64,000 nt of DNA, taken from the NCBI GenBank assembly GCA_009192285.1, contig WBVU01000008.1:620001-684000 (forward strand), written 5' to 3'. Positions within the stretch are counted from its first letter, which is position 1. Every line of letters begins with the position of its first letter. The DNA comes from Morchella semilibera. Its lineage: Eukaryota; Ascomycota; Pezizomycetes; Pezizales; Morchellaceae. Both the position numbers and the translations under genes were made by a program. Of the stretch, positions 1-10,888 are shown piece by piece. Under the pieces are notes generated by a model. The model saw only the letters and a program-made list of their open reading frames with translations. It did not search any database and had not been told where the DNA came from.

Positions 1-669
1 CTACTCCACTACTATATCTATTTATTTATTATACTTCACACTGCTCCACTACTATATCACTTCACGGTCTGTACCAACCCCAAGGCCCGACCACCGTACC
101 CCCACCTTCCCACATCCACCTTGGTCGCTCCACAAGTCCCCCCTCCCAGAGCTCGCCCTCCCATGCCGCCCCCGTCGGATACACCCCTACTAGAAACGGC
201 TACTGATTGGTCAGCAAGCAAGCTGTCCCTGCATCTTAACACGTTTACCTATTAGAACCACTCTACACCGCCATCTCACACACGTTGCCTACTGGCGCCC
301 CACTACCTAGTCCCCAGCCCCCACGCCCCCACCACAGACCAATTTCTAGAGAGCGCTATCGGCCGTCCTTGGGGGTAACGGCTGGCCACTTTGAAGCTCC
401 CTAGAATTGAATATATTGCAAACAAACTTGTATCCATATCATCAAACTGCCAGGTATGTTGCTAGCTAAGCGTCAAACCGGACCATCACCTACTCCCTGT
501 GCTTTCTCGCGCTTCTACAAATGGCTAGGAGCGGTTTTATGGAGAGCGATAAACCACTTAAGTTCTGAGGAAAACTTCACTACATGTAGGCAGCAAGTAA
601 AAGAGATACAACGTTACAGAGAAACCTCAATTTGCTCCCAACGTATGGGGGTTTCCCGGAAGCAAAGGC

Positions 670-3546
670 TCAAAGGTCAGCGATGATACTGTTGTCAACC
701 GCCCAGATTGCAAAGCACATGCTCGTCAACGTCGGATTACACGCGTTATATCCGGGAATAACCCCATTCCCACCCAGCCAAAGCCTTTTCACACCCCAGA
801 CCTCGGAGTTCTTGTTGACAACAGAGTTTTCAGGGTGGTAGCCGGCGGCGGTGGTACCCTTTTGAGACTTCTATTAGCGGTTTCGATCTCAACGCGTCTT
901 GGTTTGGCCAAATATAGAAAGGATGTGGCCTAACTTACGCAAATATGAAGCGGCAGACCGGGATCCATAAACCTTGGCTCAGAGCCCGGAACGTAGCGAC
1001 CAAGCATTAGCGACACGCGCACCATGCTACATATTTATTAGCATGAAGGTCGTTGGATTGATACGCGGAGTGGGTGCTATGAGTATACTCTTCCATCATC
1101 TTATGACAGTCGGCTCTTGTGTCATCATCAAGCACATATTTGAAGGTTGGCTACAGTAAATTTCAGCAGCGCACATAATTAGGATTGGGAGGTGTTAAGA
1201 AGAAGGCTCCCCTCCTTACCTGCGGCATATTGTATTTATCCCGGCACAAGGTGGAAAAAGTGACCTGATTATCGTTCAAAAGCTCTTTACTGTTTTTGTC
1301 CATCACCGGCAGCTTAACTCCGCCCCTGGAAAACCATCGAAGATCAACAACAAGTCTAGAGTCTATACTCGGTACAACATCACCGTAAGAAAAGGCATCC
1401 CGGTGAATCTATTGGTGGGAGAATCGACGTTAATGTCCGGCCTCGAACGCTGGTAGAGTTGCTGGTCATGTATTCGCTGAGGTACGCACCTGGGTATGCC
1501 ATGGCCACCTTTCCTGCACCGGGGTTGTGATCTGTTTTGGCCGTGTTTTGTGCATGTAAGCAATTTCCATCAGGCGAAACATGGCTATATAAGATTATAC
1601 GTATACATAGAGAGAGGTATGAATATAAGCATCTATACACACCTGCGGCTCTTGATCACCAAGCGGGAACGGAACCGGGTCTTTGGGGTGCCTCCGGGCG
1701 TGCTCCTCCAGCCTTTCCCGGATTGATGGGGTAACCCAATCGGGATACTTTGCCTCCTCGCCTGGCACACCGTACAGTCGCATCCTAGGCGGTCTTATCG
1801 TATCGACCAGACGTTCGTCGAGAATAATCTGACAGAACGCAAGAGGCTGCTCTGTCAGATTTTTTCCCTGAAGTATTGAAATCACCTTCATCAGCTTAAG
1901 GTTCAAGATAAACAAATTCATATACTAAAAATGGGAAAGGCTTGATATATACCAGTGCTGGAATCAATGGGGGTGGATTATCTCTTTGCGTCCCGTCTTT
2001 AGGGTCCCTGGAAGTGCGGAATCCGGAATTATAAAGGAGCTGCGGATTTAGTATAGCGCCCCCGCACAGGATATATTTCTTTGCCATAACACAGATGCGT
2101 TTTCCTTTGACCTTCAAGCATTTCACCAATGCGTATTGGATTTCTCCATCCCAGTTGCCGAGCCTGACGCAGTGATGGTTGGGAAACAACTGAAGCTTGT
2201 TTACTGTAGTGCCCAGGATCGTATTGGAGGCCGCCCAAACCACATATTGATCGTTGGTTCCGCTGCGCTTGGCAGCCAAGGGGAGAGAGTCAAGCAACGT
2301 TTGTCCCACACTCATCGAAGCGCTTCCTGAGAGTATTCTTCACAAGCAGGTGACGGATGGAATTTTCAAAAACATCCCTACGAGTCCCAAGATATTCCCT
2401 TGCTTGACCATAAAGAGTCTTCACTCATCGTCGGAGAAGATCTCGCTCCGTTCAAGGCCTGGAAGCTGCTCTGGCGTCAAACAGGTCCAGTGCGTCGCCA
2501 TTCCACCAACAACGCGAGTTGCTGCAGCGGCACTGAGATTCTCCATAGGGTTTTGATCTGGATTTTTGCCCGAGATGGACGAACTCATCGAGCCCCTTAC
2601 TATGTTATGAATATTCAACTTAGCTCTATGCCTTATATGAAAGAAACGGAGAGTCTATGCTATGGAGCTTAGGTAGAAGAATGGGAGGATTACCGCGCCC
2701 ATGTGCCCGCGTCGGCCTTCGACTGATCCTGAACCGGAACTGAGAGCACGCTCAAAGCGCCCTTTTCGCGTTAGACAAATGGGTTACTCGGTGTGATCTA
2801 ACCAGGATCCCTGGATTACCTTGATGACACTGTAGTGATAGTATATGTGGTTAGTCTATATATTCAGCTAAAAGTGCAAGACACATAGTTGCTACGTACT
2901 GTACAAAGCTATCGATATCTTTCTGGTATCCAACGTTATTCTTCTTATGCTCACCCACAACCACACTCTCCCTAACCAAACCGCGCCCTACGTCAGTATC
3001 TAAGGCCGAACGACCCTTCTGTGGTAAGAACGACCTACTGCGCGCCAGTTTTCAACCATCATAACACTTGTGGACGGCTTTTTATCGAGAATCCTCCTTG
3101 CAAAGGTCGCCCCGAGGGGACCTGAGCCCACAATCATCACATCCCGATAGTAGCACTCCTGTATCTGACGCGTAATGGCGCCCCTCGAGTTCCTGGTCAA
3201 AGTTCTTCTTGAAGGGGAACTTGCATCTAATAGATTCCACTGCATCCGGGTCCCCTACAGCCTTTTTTACCTGCAGGGTCAGCTCCCCGCTGACTCCCTC
3301 ATCTGGGTTTTCCATAGAAGGATAGGCGCGTATGATAGCGAGCCCACCCGCATGAACAGTAAGTTCTCGGGCCTTATAATCGTGACATAATGGCAGGTAA
3401 TAAATACGTTTATCCGAGGTCTCGCCTTCAAAAACGAGTTTTCCGTGGGTAAGTCTGATGTCGACGATTCCGATGGCCGCCACAGGCTTGTCCAGCTTGG
3501 GCCGCAAGGTCAACTCGGAGAATTCATAGGCTTTTAACTTATCCAT
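670..3546 (-). pseudogene. Pyranose 2-oxidase (GMC flavoprotein), decayed copy
   Basis: Pyranose 2-oxidase oxidises sugars at C2 and makes hydrogen peroxide, usually for lignocellulose attack. Reading down the minus strand, family blocks appear in order: FAD-binding MIVGSGPLGATFARR (about 3120), GEHKKNNVGYQKDIDSF (about 2920), [12 protein letters not shown] (about 2500, with the His that binds FAD covalently), LLYNSGF (about 2020), LTEQPLAFCQ (about 1850), [19 protein letters not shown] (about 1390), PGSEPRFMDPGLPLHI (about 970, with the catalytic His), and LWLGGNGVIPGYNACNPTLT (about 720, with the catalytic Asn), then a TGA at 670-672. Clean introns are visible, for example after ...NKDKYNMPQ-type sequence near 1218 and after IPAL near 1950. 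At least four single-base frame changes (near 3195, 3030, 2425 and 2300) break the coding frame and one exon near 1450-1600 could not be placed, so I call it a pseudogene. About 115 residues before the FAD motif form an N-terminal extension that I do not recognise. An error-ridden but live gene is the alternative. Confidence 0.82.
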
Positions 3547-3648
3547 GGTTAAGGGTATGAATTGGAGGTAAGATGGGATGGGAGAAATGGGGAGAGCAGG
3601 TTGTGGAGATGATAAGATTAAGAAGAGACGTTCTTCATGTTACCCTGT
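3547..3648. other. 5' flank of the pyranose oxidase copy
   Basis: About 100 bases between the first visible ATG of the oxidase (3546, minus strand) and the MITE at 3651. No TATA box or other promoter element stands out. Confidence 0.3.
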
Positions 3649-3650
3649 TA

Positions 3651-3887
3651 TCCCTTAGAACGTCAGGCAAAATCGAAATCAGGGTGGCCTAGCGCAAAGT
3701 GGAAATCGTGATATAGTTTATAAACTCAAGACTGATGATTGTTTGTCTTGCAACGTACAATTCGTCACTTATAGACTCCATGACAACCTTTGCCGTTGCT
3801 ACTCTTAATTGCGTGCTTAATATCACGTTTTCTATTTTGCGTTAGGTCGCTCTGATTTCGATTCGGCCTGGCGTTAATTCTAAGGGA
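3651..3887. mobile_element. TA-flanked MITE (family 1, Tc1/mariner-like ends)
   Basis: The ends are inverted repeats of about 65 bases, starting TCCCTTAGAA on the left and ending TTCTAAGGGA on the right, and the arms match over most of their length (both contain the block ATCGAAATCAG in opposite orientation). The dinucleotide TA lies at 3649-3650 and again at 3888-3889, which fits the target duplication of Tc1/mariner elements. At 237 bases there is no room for a transposase, so it would be non-autonomous. It sits about 100 bases upstream of the decayed oxidase gene. Confidence 0.75.
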
Positions 3888-4202
3888 TAAAGATTGCTTA
3901 GGCAGTTACTCTACTGCAATGATTCCAACAGTGCTTAACTGGGGCAATTTCCGTCCAAAAGGGTCCCCACTCCTCCCGAGATTATCCTCGGAGATCGTGA
4001 TTGTTAATGAGATCGCCCAGAAAGAGACAACAAGCCATAATCACTCAAAACTGGTTTGTCTGCATATACCACGGTTACACAGTCGTCGAAGTTGCCTTTT
4101 TACACAAGATTAGAGGGGCGCTTGTAAGACAAATAACCAGAACAAGTAACTTCAACGTTAATATGGGTGTCCGCTGAGACGAATTAATGCGGTACTGGGG
4201 AG

Positions 4203-4333
4203 AAACGACTACTCGAAAAGTCCTGACATTTTTGAACGGGATTAATATTACATATCATGCAAGAATACGCCAAGCCCACGATTTTGGAGATGCAATAACG
4301 GCCCAGTTCTAAAACGCCAGCGAAAAACGAGTA
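4203..4333. mobile_element. Foldback MITE, family 2, copy 1
   Basis: Two arms of about 50 bases face each other (ACTACTCG near the left end, CGAGTACTCT at the right end). The centre shares CATGCAAGAATACGCCAAG with the copies near 5.1 kb and 54.9 kb. The arms are diverged, so this is an old copy. Confidence 0.5.
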
Positions 4334-4412
4334 CTCTACCCTAGCTATTGACTGGCAGACCGAGACATGCTCGGGATCCGGTGTACTCGGGTACGGCGGT
4401 TAGAACCAAAAC

Positions 4413-4453
4413 ATTATTTGTATGGCAGAGCGGCGCCACTCCATACAAATAAT
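4413..4453. repeat. Perfect 13-bp-arm hairpin
   Basis: ATTATTTGTATGG at 4413-4425 is exactly complementary to CCATACAAATAAT at 4441-4453, around a 15-base GC-rich loop. It may be a very short relict of a foldback element. No gene is adjacent, so a terminator role is not supported. Confidence 0.5.
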
Positions 4454-5094
4454 CCCTGTCTTCACTTGCATGCCCCGGCCCTCATTACCGCAAAATCTCA
4501 GGAATAACAAATCGAACTGGTCTAGAATGTTGGACTTCAGACTGGTCAAATGCTTGTTGAGCCTCAATCCGGCTTAGCCAAAGCGTGACTTTCGGTTACC
4601 TCGACCAACCGGTAAGGGTATTCCAGCCATCCAGTCCGTTATTCCTGAGACCTTGTAGTACCACCAGCCCCCGAGTACTACACCTCAAGTCCTGCACCCC
4701 GCACTTCCGAGCTAGACTGAGTCTGCATATGGGCGTAAATCGTGCTTGGTAACTAGATTTTGGTGGCAATCTACAGAGTTTGGTGAAAGTGGGTTTTCCG
4801 TGACCCGATAGTCCCATTTGCTCCTGGAAGGACCTTTGCTGTGGGCACGGACCAAGAAACTCTTTAGTGTTGAGTTTCGCAATAGTTCTACCAGGTATGT
4901 AGCCCCAGTCAAGTTCGAAAACGTTAGAAAACTACGAGTAAGACAGTACGCTTGCAAAACCTACGCAATACCTATTGCAGTAATTCGTCTCGCAGCTCAG
5001 TGAACGGTTACACCGACATGGACGTCGAAAATGCCTTTTTACAGTGCATGTGGAGGAGGGTCGCTAGAGGGCGTTTTCAATTTCAATGCGGTAT

Positions 5095-5212
5095 AGACGT
5101 TTGTAAAAGGGACCGCTATTGCATGCCATACAAATACGCGCCAAGTCCAAAATTTAGTATGGTATGCAATAGTGGCCCAGTTCACAATGGCCAGGAATTT
5201 ACGAGTACTGGG
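5095..5212. mobile_element. Foldback MITE, family 2, copy 2
   Basis: GCTATTGCATGCCATAC near 5115 and GTATGGTATGCAATAGT near 5157 form the inner arms. The centre, with CGCCAAGTCC, matches copy 1 and the copy at 54.9 kb. The left limit is uncertain because the left arm fades into unrelated sequence. Confidence 0.5.
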
Positions 5213-6109
5213 ATAAAGCATGGGGGGGGGGGGGGCGTGGAATAGTATTCAATTGCTAGATTACGTGTCTATTACATGCGCAGACCCTAGCAGGTATTGA
5301 AATGGATCTGGGATGGATCATAATCGACACGTAAGATTTGTGTGGGGAAATGAGTCAATGAACCAAATATTCAGGTGCACTGTTAGATAGAAAGGCTTCA
5401 AATTACTATGGGGAAATGAATCTGGAAGCGAAGCAAGGGTATAATGGACGACTTCCCGTAGGACCTAGGTTTTCTAGCTAGTGTGGCAAAGGCTCACGAA
5501 CCACAAACCATATTACTGGTTTCCAGGTTTCTGAAGTTTGTAAATTTCAACCGGACCCGCCCCCCCGGGCCCCCCCGGGCCCTCCCCCCCCCCCCCCCCC
5601 GTGTCCAGATTCTGGAATCTAAATTTCCACCAGAGGTCATCCAATATGTGTCAAGATAATTCAATGAAACTGATAGGACTCAAACCTGAAGCCCTTATCC
5701 ACAAACCTAAATCTAGATAAGATCATCTAAGCTATGAATTATTACTATCCATCACCTAAGGTGTGTAAACTCAACCCCAATTAGTGCGAATACAGTTACG
5801 ATTATGACGCCTATAGCTATAATACCTTGGGTAGGTATATGTATGTTCGGGAAGGAGTTGAGAGAAGGAAGAAAAAAGCCGCCAGACTGGGCAGTAGATG
5901 AATCAAAATCAATTGATTCATTCAACCAAAATCCTTTGCTGGGCAATGTATCAGTTGATTCGTTTCCATGTCTGGTAGAGAGATAAGCACGTACCCGGGT
6001 GTGAGGGAAGTGATCAGAACTGCCCCTGGTTGGTAGAACCCCCGGGAGAAACCTCTAGTTTAGTTGGCGTGGAGTGCCAAGTTGGCCCCACCCTGGACAT
6101 ATACCGCAA
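5213..6109. other. No supported gene
   Basis: This stretch holds homopolymer runs (G12 near 5222; a long C run near 5583 beside a CCCGGG-rich patch) and a short plus-strand open frame at 5804-5986 with a hydrophobic start. No domain or splice context supports a gene. Confidence 0.4.
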
Positions 6110-6242
6110 AATCTGAGAGAACTCGTTGTGCTGCAGCAGGGATATTCTACACCAAAACCTGCATATTGGCGTTCAAAGACTGCCTCTGGTTGGCATAGCT
6201 ATACTATACCCCTGCTCTCTCGCAACGAGTTTTTCTCAGATT
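6110..6242. mobile_element. Foldback MITE (133 bp)
   Basis: AATCTGAGAGAACTCGTTG at the left end is the inverted partner of CAACGAGTTTTTCTCAGATT at the right end, and the similarity continues inwards for about 45 bases with a few mismatches. There is no coding capacity. A target duplication is not clear. Confidence 0.6.
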
Positions 6243-7920
6243 CTACTGTATCAACCATGTGCCCCAAGAAACTTGAGAGCCAAAACTTAGTCCACAATTT
6301 TACTGCTGCCTGCTGTGCATGAAACCTTTTGTGGTCCAATGATTCCAAAAAAATAAGGAGGTGCTAATCTTGTGCACGTCCAGATCACTACCGCCGGTAG
6401 GCGCGTCAAGACATGGACAGAATCGGGGTGCAGTGCAGTTTATACAAACAAGGCACATATCAACCGAGTATGGAGTTAATATAGATAATATAATAGAAGC
6501 TTCCACGAGAGATGAAAATTGATGCCAGGACAACAAATATGTACTGTACCAGATTTTCTCTATCTCCATTCCCAAGTAAACCTTAGCACGACCAGGAATG
6601 AGGTTATAATTTCTCATATTTTTCCTAGACACTATGCATCCTTCAAGCGCGTTGCCAAAAACTAATAGACCTCTTGTCCAACTTGCCCGACCTTCCGCCT
6701 AGTTCGCTGTAGCTGAAATCTCTATTGGCGCGAGGTATACGTTACACTATGATTAAATGTACGAATTCTGGTATACGTAGGCCGTATTATTGCACGGTGT
6801 TTGTTTGGTATGCGAGGAAGGGTTTGTGAAAATGGAGACTGGCAGTGCTCTGTACTTTTTTTTTTTTTAATTTTACTTCTTCTTACCCCTTACTTTCTTT
6901 ATTTGTGATTTGAATTGGATGTTCGGGGGGGAAGATTGGCGGGGCAGGATGATGTTGAGTGGTGGGATGGTGGTACGGACGGATGTGCTGCATTTTGATT
7001 AAACTTTCTCAAACTCTATACCTTGCTTGGCGCGTGGCTGTTCCATATATCATGTCTGACTCAGTGTGAGCACGTAACTAGGTCTTGAATTACCTAGCCC
7101 TGTCGAGGTTGGTGGTATTTCCTATCCCAAGTAAGCTGTAACGAGTGATAATCTGTGATGCATCCAATCAGAATCTGAATGAATTTCACCCTAACATGGC
7201 TAAATAAGCCTTAATGTCGCGGGTAACGGGGGCGTATGAGCATAGAGTAGAGAAGAGTAGGGTTGAGTAGAGCAGCCATCCTAGGGTATACCCGGCTCCA
7301 TCCATTTAGGTTGACCACCGTTCTTATGGGTTTTCCACTGTCTCATTCGTTCAGGGGATACCGGTTGGCGATCGGTCAAGCAGCAGCCTGAAGGGGGAGA
7401 TTGGGTATCAAAAGATTGTAAGATCGCGCTTACGATGTCGGGAACTAGCGTCGTAGACGACAGCAAAATTGCTAGAGACGGTGGGGCTGGGTGGTTTCTG
7501 GTGATGCCAGTGTTGTACGTCGGGTTCTAGTAAGTAACTACTTGTATATATCTCAAACTTTAATATGCTTCATCTTGGGCGGATTTAGGACTATAGTATG
7601 GGCAGCATGATAAAAAGACAGATACATCTCAAAAGTCTATGTCGGCAACCAAGTGATATGTTATGATCCCCGCACAACGGACCTCCAAAGCTCTCTATAA
7701 CCGTAATCAAATATACAGGTAGATTACTAGTTCACCAAGAGGGCCACTAACCGCTCGAAAGTGGGATACTTAGTCACAACGAAAGACCCAGGAAGAGAAG
7801 AGCGAAGGCAGTATCTACATGATATAGGTTTTGTAACGAGCCACTGCCCAACCTCTTTCGCCGGGCGAGACCTACCCATCACAGCTTCTACTATCCAGAG
7901 GTTAGCACAATCCGAGCCTT
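6243..7920. other. No supported gene
   Basis: Mostly AT-rich unique-looking sequence with a T12 run near 6860. All open frames are short and resemble nothing I know. Confidence 0.4.
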
Positions 7921-8091
7921 CTACACTTTCTTCTTAGCCCTTAGCTCTACCCCCAGCCGCCTCTCCGCCTCCTCCACCCGGACCCTCAATCTCAATCTGT
8001 CCTCCTCCGCACGCCTCAATCCTCCTTCACCCCCGATACGGAGATATCGAAGAATCGACACCACGGATAGTGGTGGAGGCCATGACCACGG
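7921..8091 (-). CDS. Possible terminal exon of an unrecognised gene
   Basis: On the minus strand a frame opens after a plausible splice acceptor (GTGTAG, exon from 8091) and runs to a TAG at 7921-7923. It encodes a charged, probably helical tail (RVRVEEAERRLGVELRAKKK) of the kind common at the C-termini of fungal proteins. No matching upstream exon could be fixed in the GC-rich sequence to about 8680, and a plus-strand frame competes at 8081-8216. I cannot name a product. Confidence 0.25.
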   Translation of the reverse strand, partial: PWSWPPPLSVVSILRYLRIGGEGGLRRAEEDRLRLRVRVEEAERRLGVELRAKKKV

Positions 8092-8839
8092 CTACACTGC
8101 TTCCTACTGCCGTCCAGGAGGTGGCGCGAGATAAAGGTGTTTTGACGGTGGCGGGGAGGTGTGGGGGGTGTTTAGATTCCGGGCGGATCCCGGGAGAATT
8201 TATCGTATTGTGGTAGCCTGCTGGGAGGTGGGTGATAGACGATGAGCATCGGCACGGAAGAGATAACGTGGCCAAAGGGGGGGGACGCAAACTGATACTT
8301 CAAGGACATGCAGGCGATGCGAGGAACCGCCCGGTATCCCCCATCCGTACTCGGGACTTGTGGCAATCTGTGGCTCACACACAGAGCTCATTGCCTACGT
8401 AGCTGGAAGCGGCGGTCGGCGGTGCAAAATCGTCTCCATCGCGGCTCGGGGGTGAGTAGACTACGGGATGCCCTGTAGCACGCGTTGAAAAGTGAGGCAG
8501 GACAAGAACGTATGGGGCCTGGTGTTGCGAGGGGGGGTGGAGGGGGAGGTAAATGACGTAACGTGCTAACGCTGCCAAGACAACCAATAGCACAGCAAAA
8601 TGAGGCTCCGTCGCATTGCTGTGAGGGTGATTTTGCCATCCCTGCACTCTTGGCATAGAGCCTCAGCAGCCGCGTCATGTTTGAGCCTCATACATACATG
8701 TGGTTTGTATAACTTTTGGCGACACCTTACATCACAAGAGGTATGGCTGGGTCGCTCCTAGGTATAGTCGTATGGGTGAGATTTGGTATAGCAGCGCATA
8801 CTATCCGATCACTCGGAAATGACACTTTCGGGAGTGTTG

Positions 8840-9060
8840 GGATCATTATTGCGAGCCCGGGGGATAGAGTCCTCAGTGTAATAATTGTGGCAAAGTCTAG
8901 ACCACTCCTGTATTATGTCATTACTGTTTTTGCTAACATAATTATCGTTATAAAAGGGCCACCAATACTTGGACATCACAAGAATTGCCTCCGGTGCAAT
9001 AGTCAACACCATGGACAGGGAGAACAAAGAAACTAGATATTTACGCGCCAGTGCACGACA
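8840..9060 (+). repeat. Dispersed repeat A, copy 1 (partial)
   Basis: A block with GCGAGCC, then GTAATAATTGTGGCAAAGTC, TAGACCACTC, TATGTCATTACTG and a TATA-like TATAAAAGGG recurs in the same orientation near 25.9, 27.9 and 28.3 kb. The TATA-like motif and dispersal would suit a solo LTR or another promoter-bearing element. No coding part is attached and I cannot set the class. Confidence 0.6.
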
Positions 9061-10721
9061 CTAAATCTTGTAGGAATATCCGTATTGTGAATAGTGGAAG
9101 AATATATCCTTGTTTATCCTTGTGGTAGATAGGGGGGGGTGGTCGGGTATGTTGGTTCGATTCCGAACGTGGTTCTGAATGTTTCTGTCAAGAGACTTGT
9201 ACCGAAAAACAATAAAATCTAAGAGATAAGGATTGCAGCCGGACTATTACCTTCAAAACGATTGTTGCGTGTCCGAAATATAGTTCTCATCTACCGAATA
9301 CAATATCCGGAAAAGGTCAAGAAATTTAGAGAGATTCCCAATATTCCTGAACCCTACTCCTCAGATCCTCCGAAACAATCTAAGTCTAATATGCTACTAT
9401 CCAACTGATCTACGCTTAACGGTTAAAACCTTTAGCACAACTATTAGTTAGTATATTATATTTTAGTCAATCTCCTATTTTATAATAAAGTGCTCACAGC
9501 TGGGGTCGGACACCGCTGCGCAGTCACTGAGGTCCCCGCATGAGTGTTTGTCCTCCGCTCCCTTCCCGGCATTCCACTTGTTTGCGGTATAGTGTAGCAT
9601 GTAGTTCTAACTAATAGAAATACTTCGTAGATGGTTATATGATCTAGATAACGTATATATATAACCTGCGTCTATATCTACTGGAATAAAGAATACATTT
9701 TGCGAATATTTCGGTACAATTCCAGTCCAGGCTCGGCCGGTCGGTCGCTCTCCTCCGCTCGCTACTGCTCCAACTACTATCTAAGCCGCGCCGCCCCACT
9801 GCCTGCCGCAACCCCCCCCCCCCCACCCAGTATATACCTACTCTACATTACTACTCCGATTTCTGATACCCGGCAGTCTAGTCCCGTACCCCTCCCCACA
9901 AGAAGCGCAGCTTGCTGCCACCGTAGGATCTGCAGCACCAGCTTCCCGACACTCTCCATTTACTATGTCGGTGACCCAACAGAAGCCCCGGGGGGCTGTA
10001 TCGGAGAGTCAAATGAAGCCCGAGGGAGCTAAAAGCGGCTATAGGTATTTTCCGTGCCGGAGGGTCGGATGAAACCTGCTAGACTAGAGGCTGAAGAAAA
10101 AAGGTTGATTTCCCCGTCAGAGACGTCCGCTGGGTCTGGAAAAAAAAAACAAAAAAAAACAACCTATTCTAGTATGTACACTCGCTTCCGACCCCCAAGT
10201 CGACAGCAGCCCTTTCTGCTAATCAGCTAGCTAGTGCTTAATTAGCCGAACCCTTTTGTTCATCGGCTCCATGACCAACCCTAACTCTCCCAGCACTGGA
10301 TCACAATCCACCACAACACCGCACCCCCCCCCCCGTTTCCTGGAGTCCTCGCATCGGGAGGTAGCTGGGTGTGTACCTGGGAGCATTCTTCAACGTATCC
10401 CCTCCTCTCTACGTACCACCGAATGTCAGGGATCACCTCCGAATGCTTACCTTGAGCATATGATAGTTATTATCTAGGGCCAGGGCACTACTAGCTAGTC
10501 CCGAGTCCCCACTACCACAAACCCTCCCCCGCATCCGTACCAAAACAAACACGGCATGCGGCGTTGGGGGGCTCCTCTACTACGAATGGCTGCAAAATTT
10601 GGGATATGGCTGCTTCTCACTAGTATGCAAAAATCAGGGATGGGATCTGCAGTACACGTAGGTATATATATTTAAAGTCGCCTCTTTAAATGTTCATCAT
10701 TCTGTATCCTTTCACACCTAT
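9061..10721. other. No supported gene; fragment of a shared repeat
   Basis: The block near 9962-10135 (TGTCGGTGACCCAA, then ATGAAGCCCG, then TTTCCCCGTC) matches the inside of the element at 43.56-43.96 kb, so it is a repeat fragment. The rest has C- and A-rich runs and no supported gene. Confidence 0.45.
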
Positions 10722-10888
10722 TTAATTCCGACAAAGTTTTCGAGCCCTAACAACATTGTACCTCCTAGTAAAGACCTTCATCAATGATCCTGATACCTCC
10801 TCAGCAAAAAGTCCCAAGCTCGTTAGATTCCTGTTTAGCCTCGTGTTGACTTCTATCATGCGCTTGCTCGTTCTGCTTAAAACTCTGG

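Noticed and set aside
5804-5986. 60-codon plus-strand frame starting with a hydrophobic stretch
   Set aside because: Protein-like, but isolated, with no upstream exon, domain or homologue that I can name.
9120-9180. GGTTCGATTCC, a tRNA B-box-like sequence
   Set aside because: No A box or foldable tRNA arms upstream at the right spacing.
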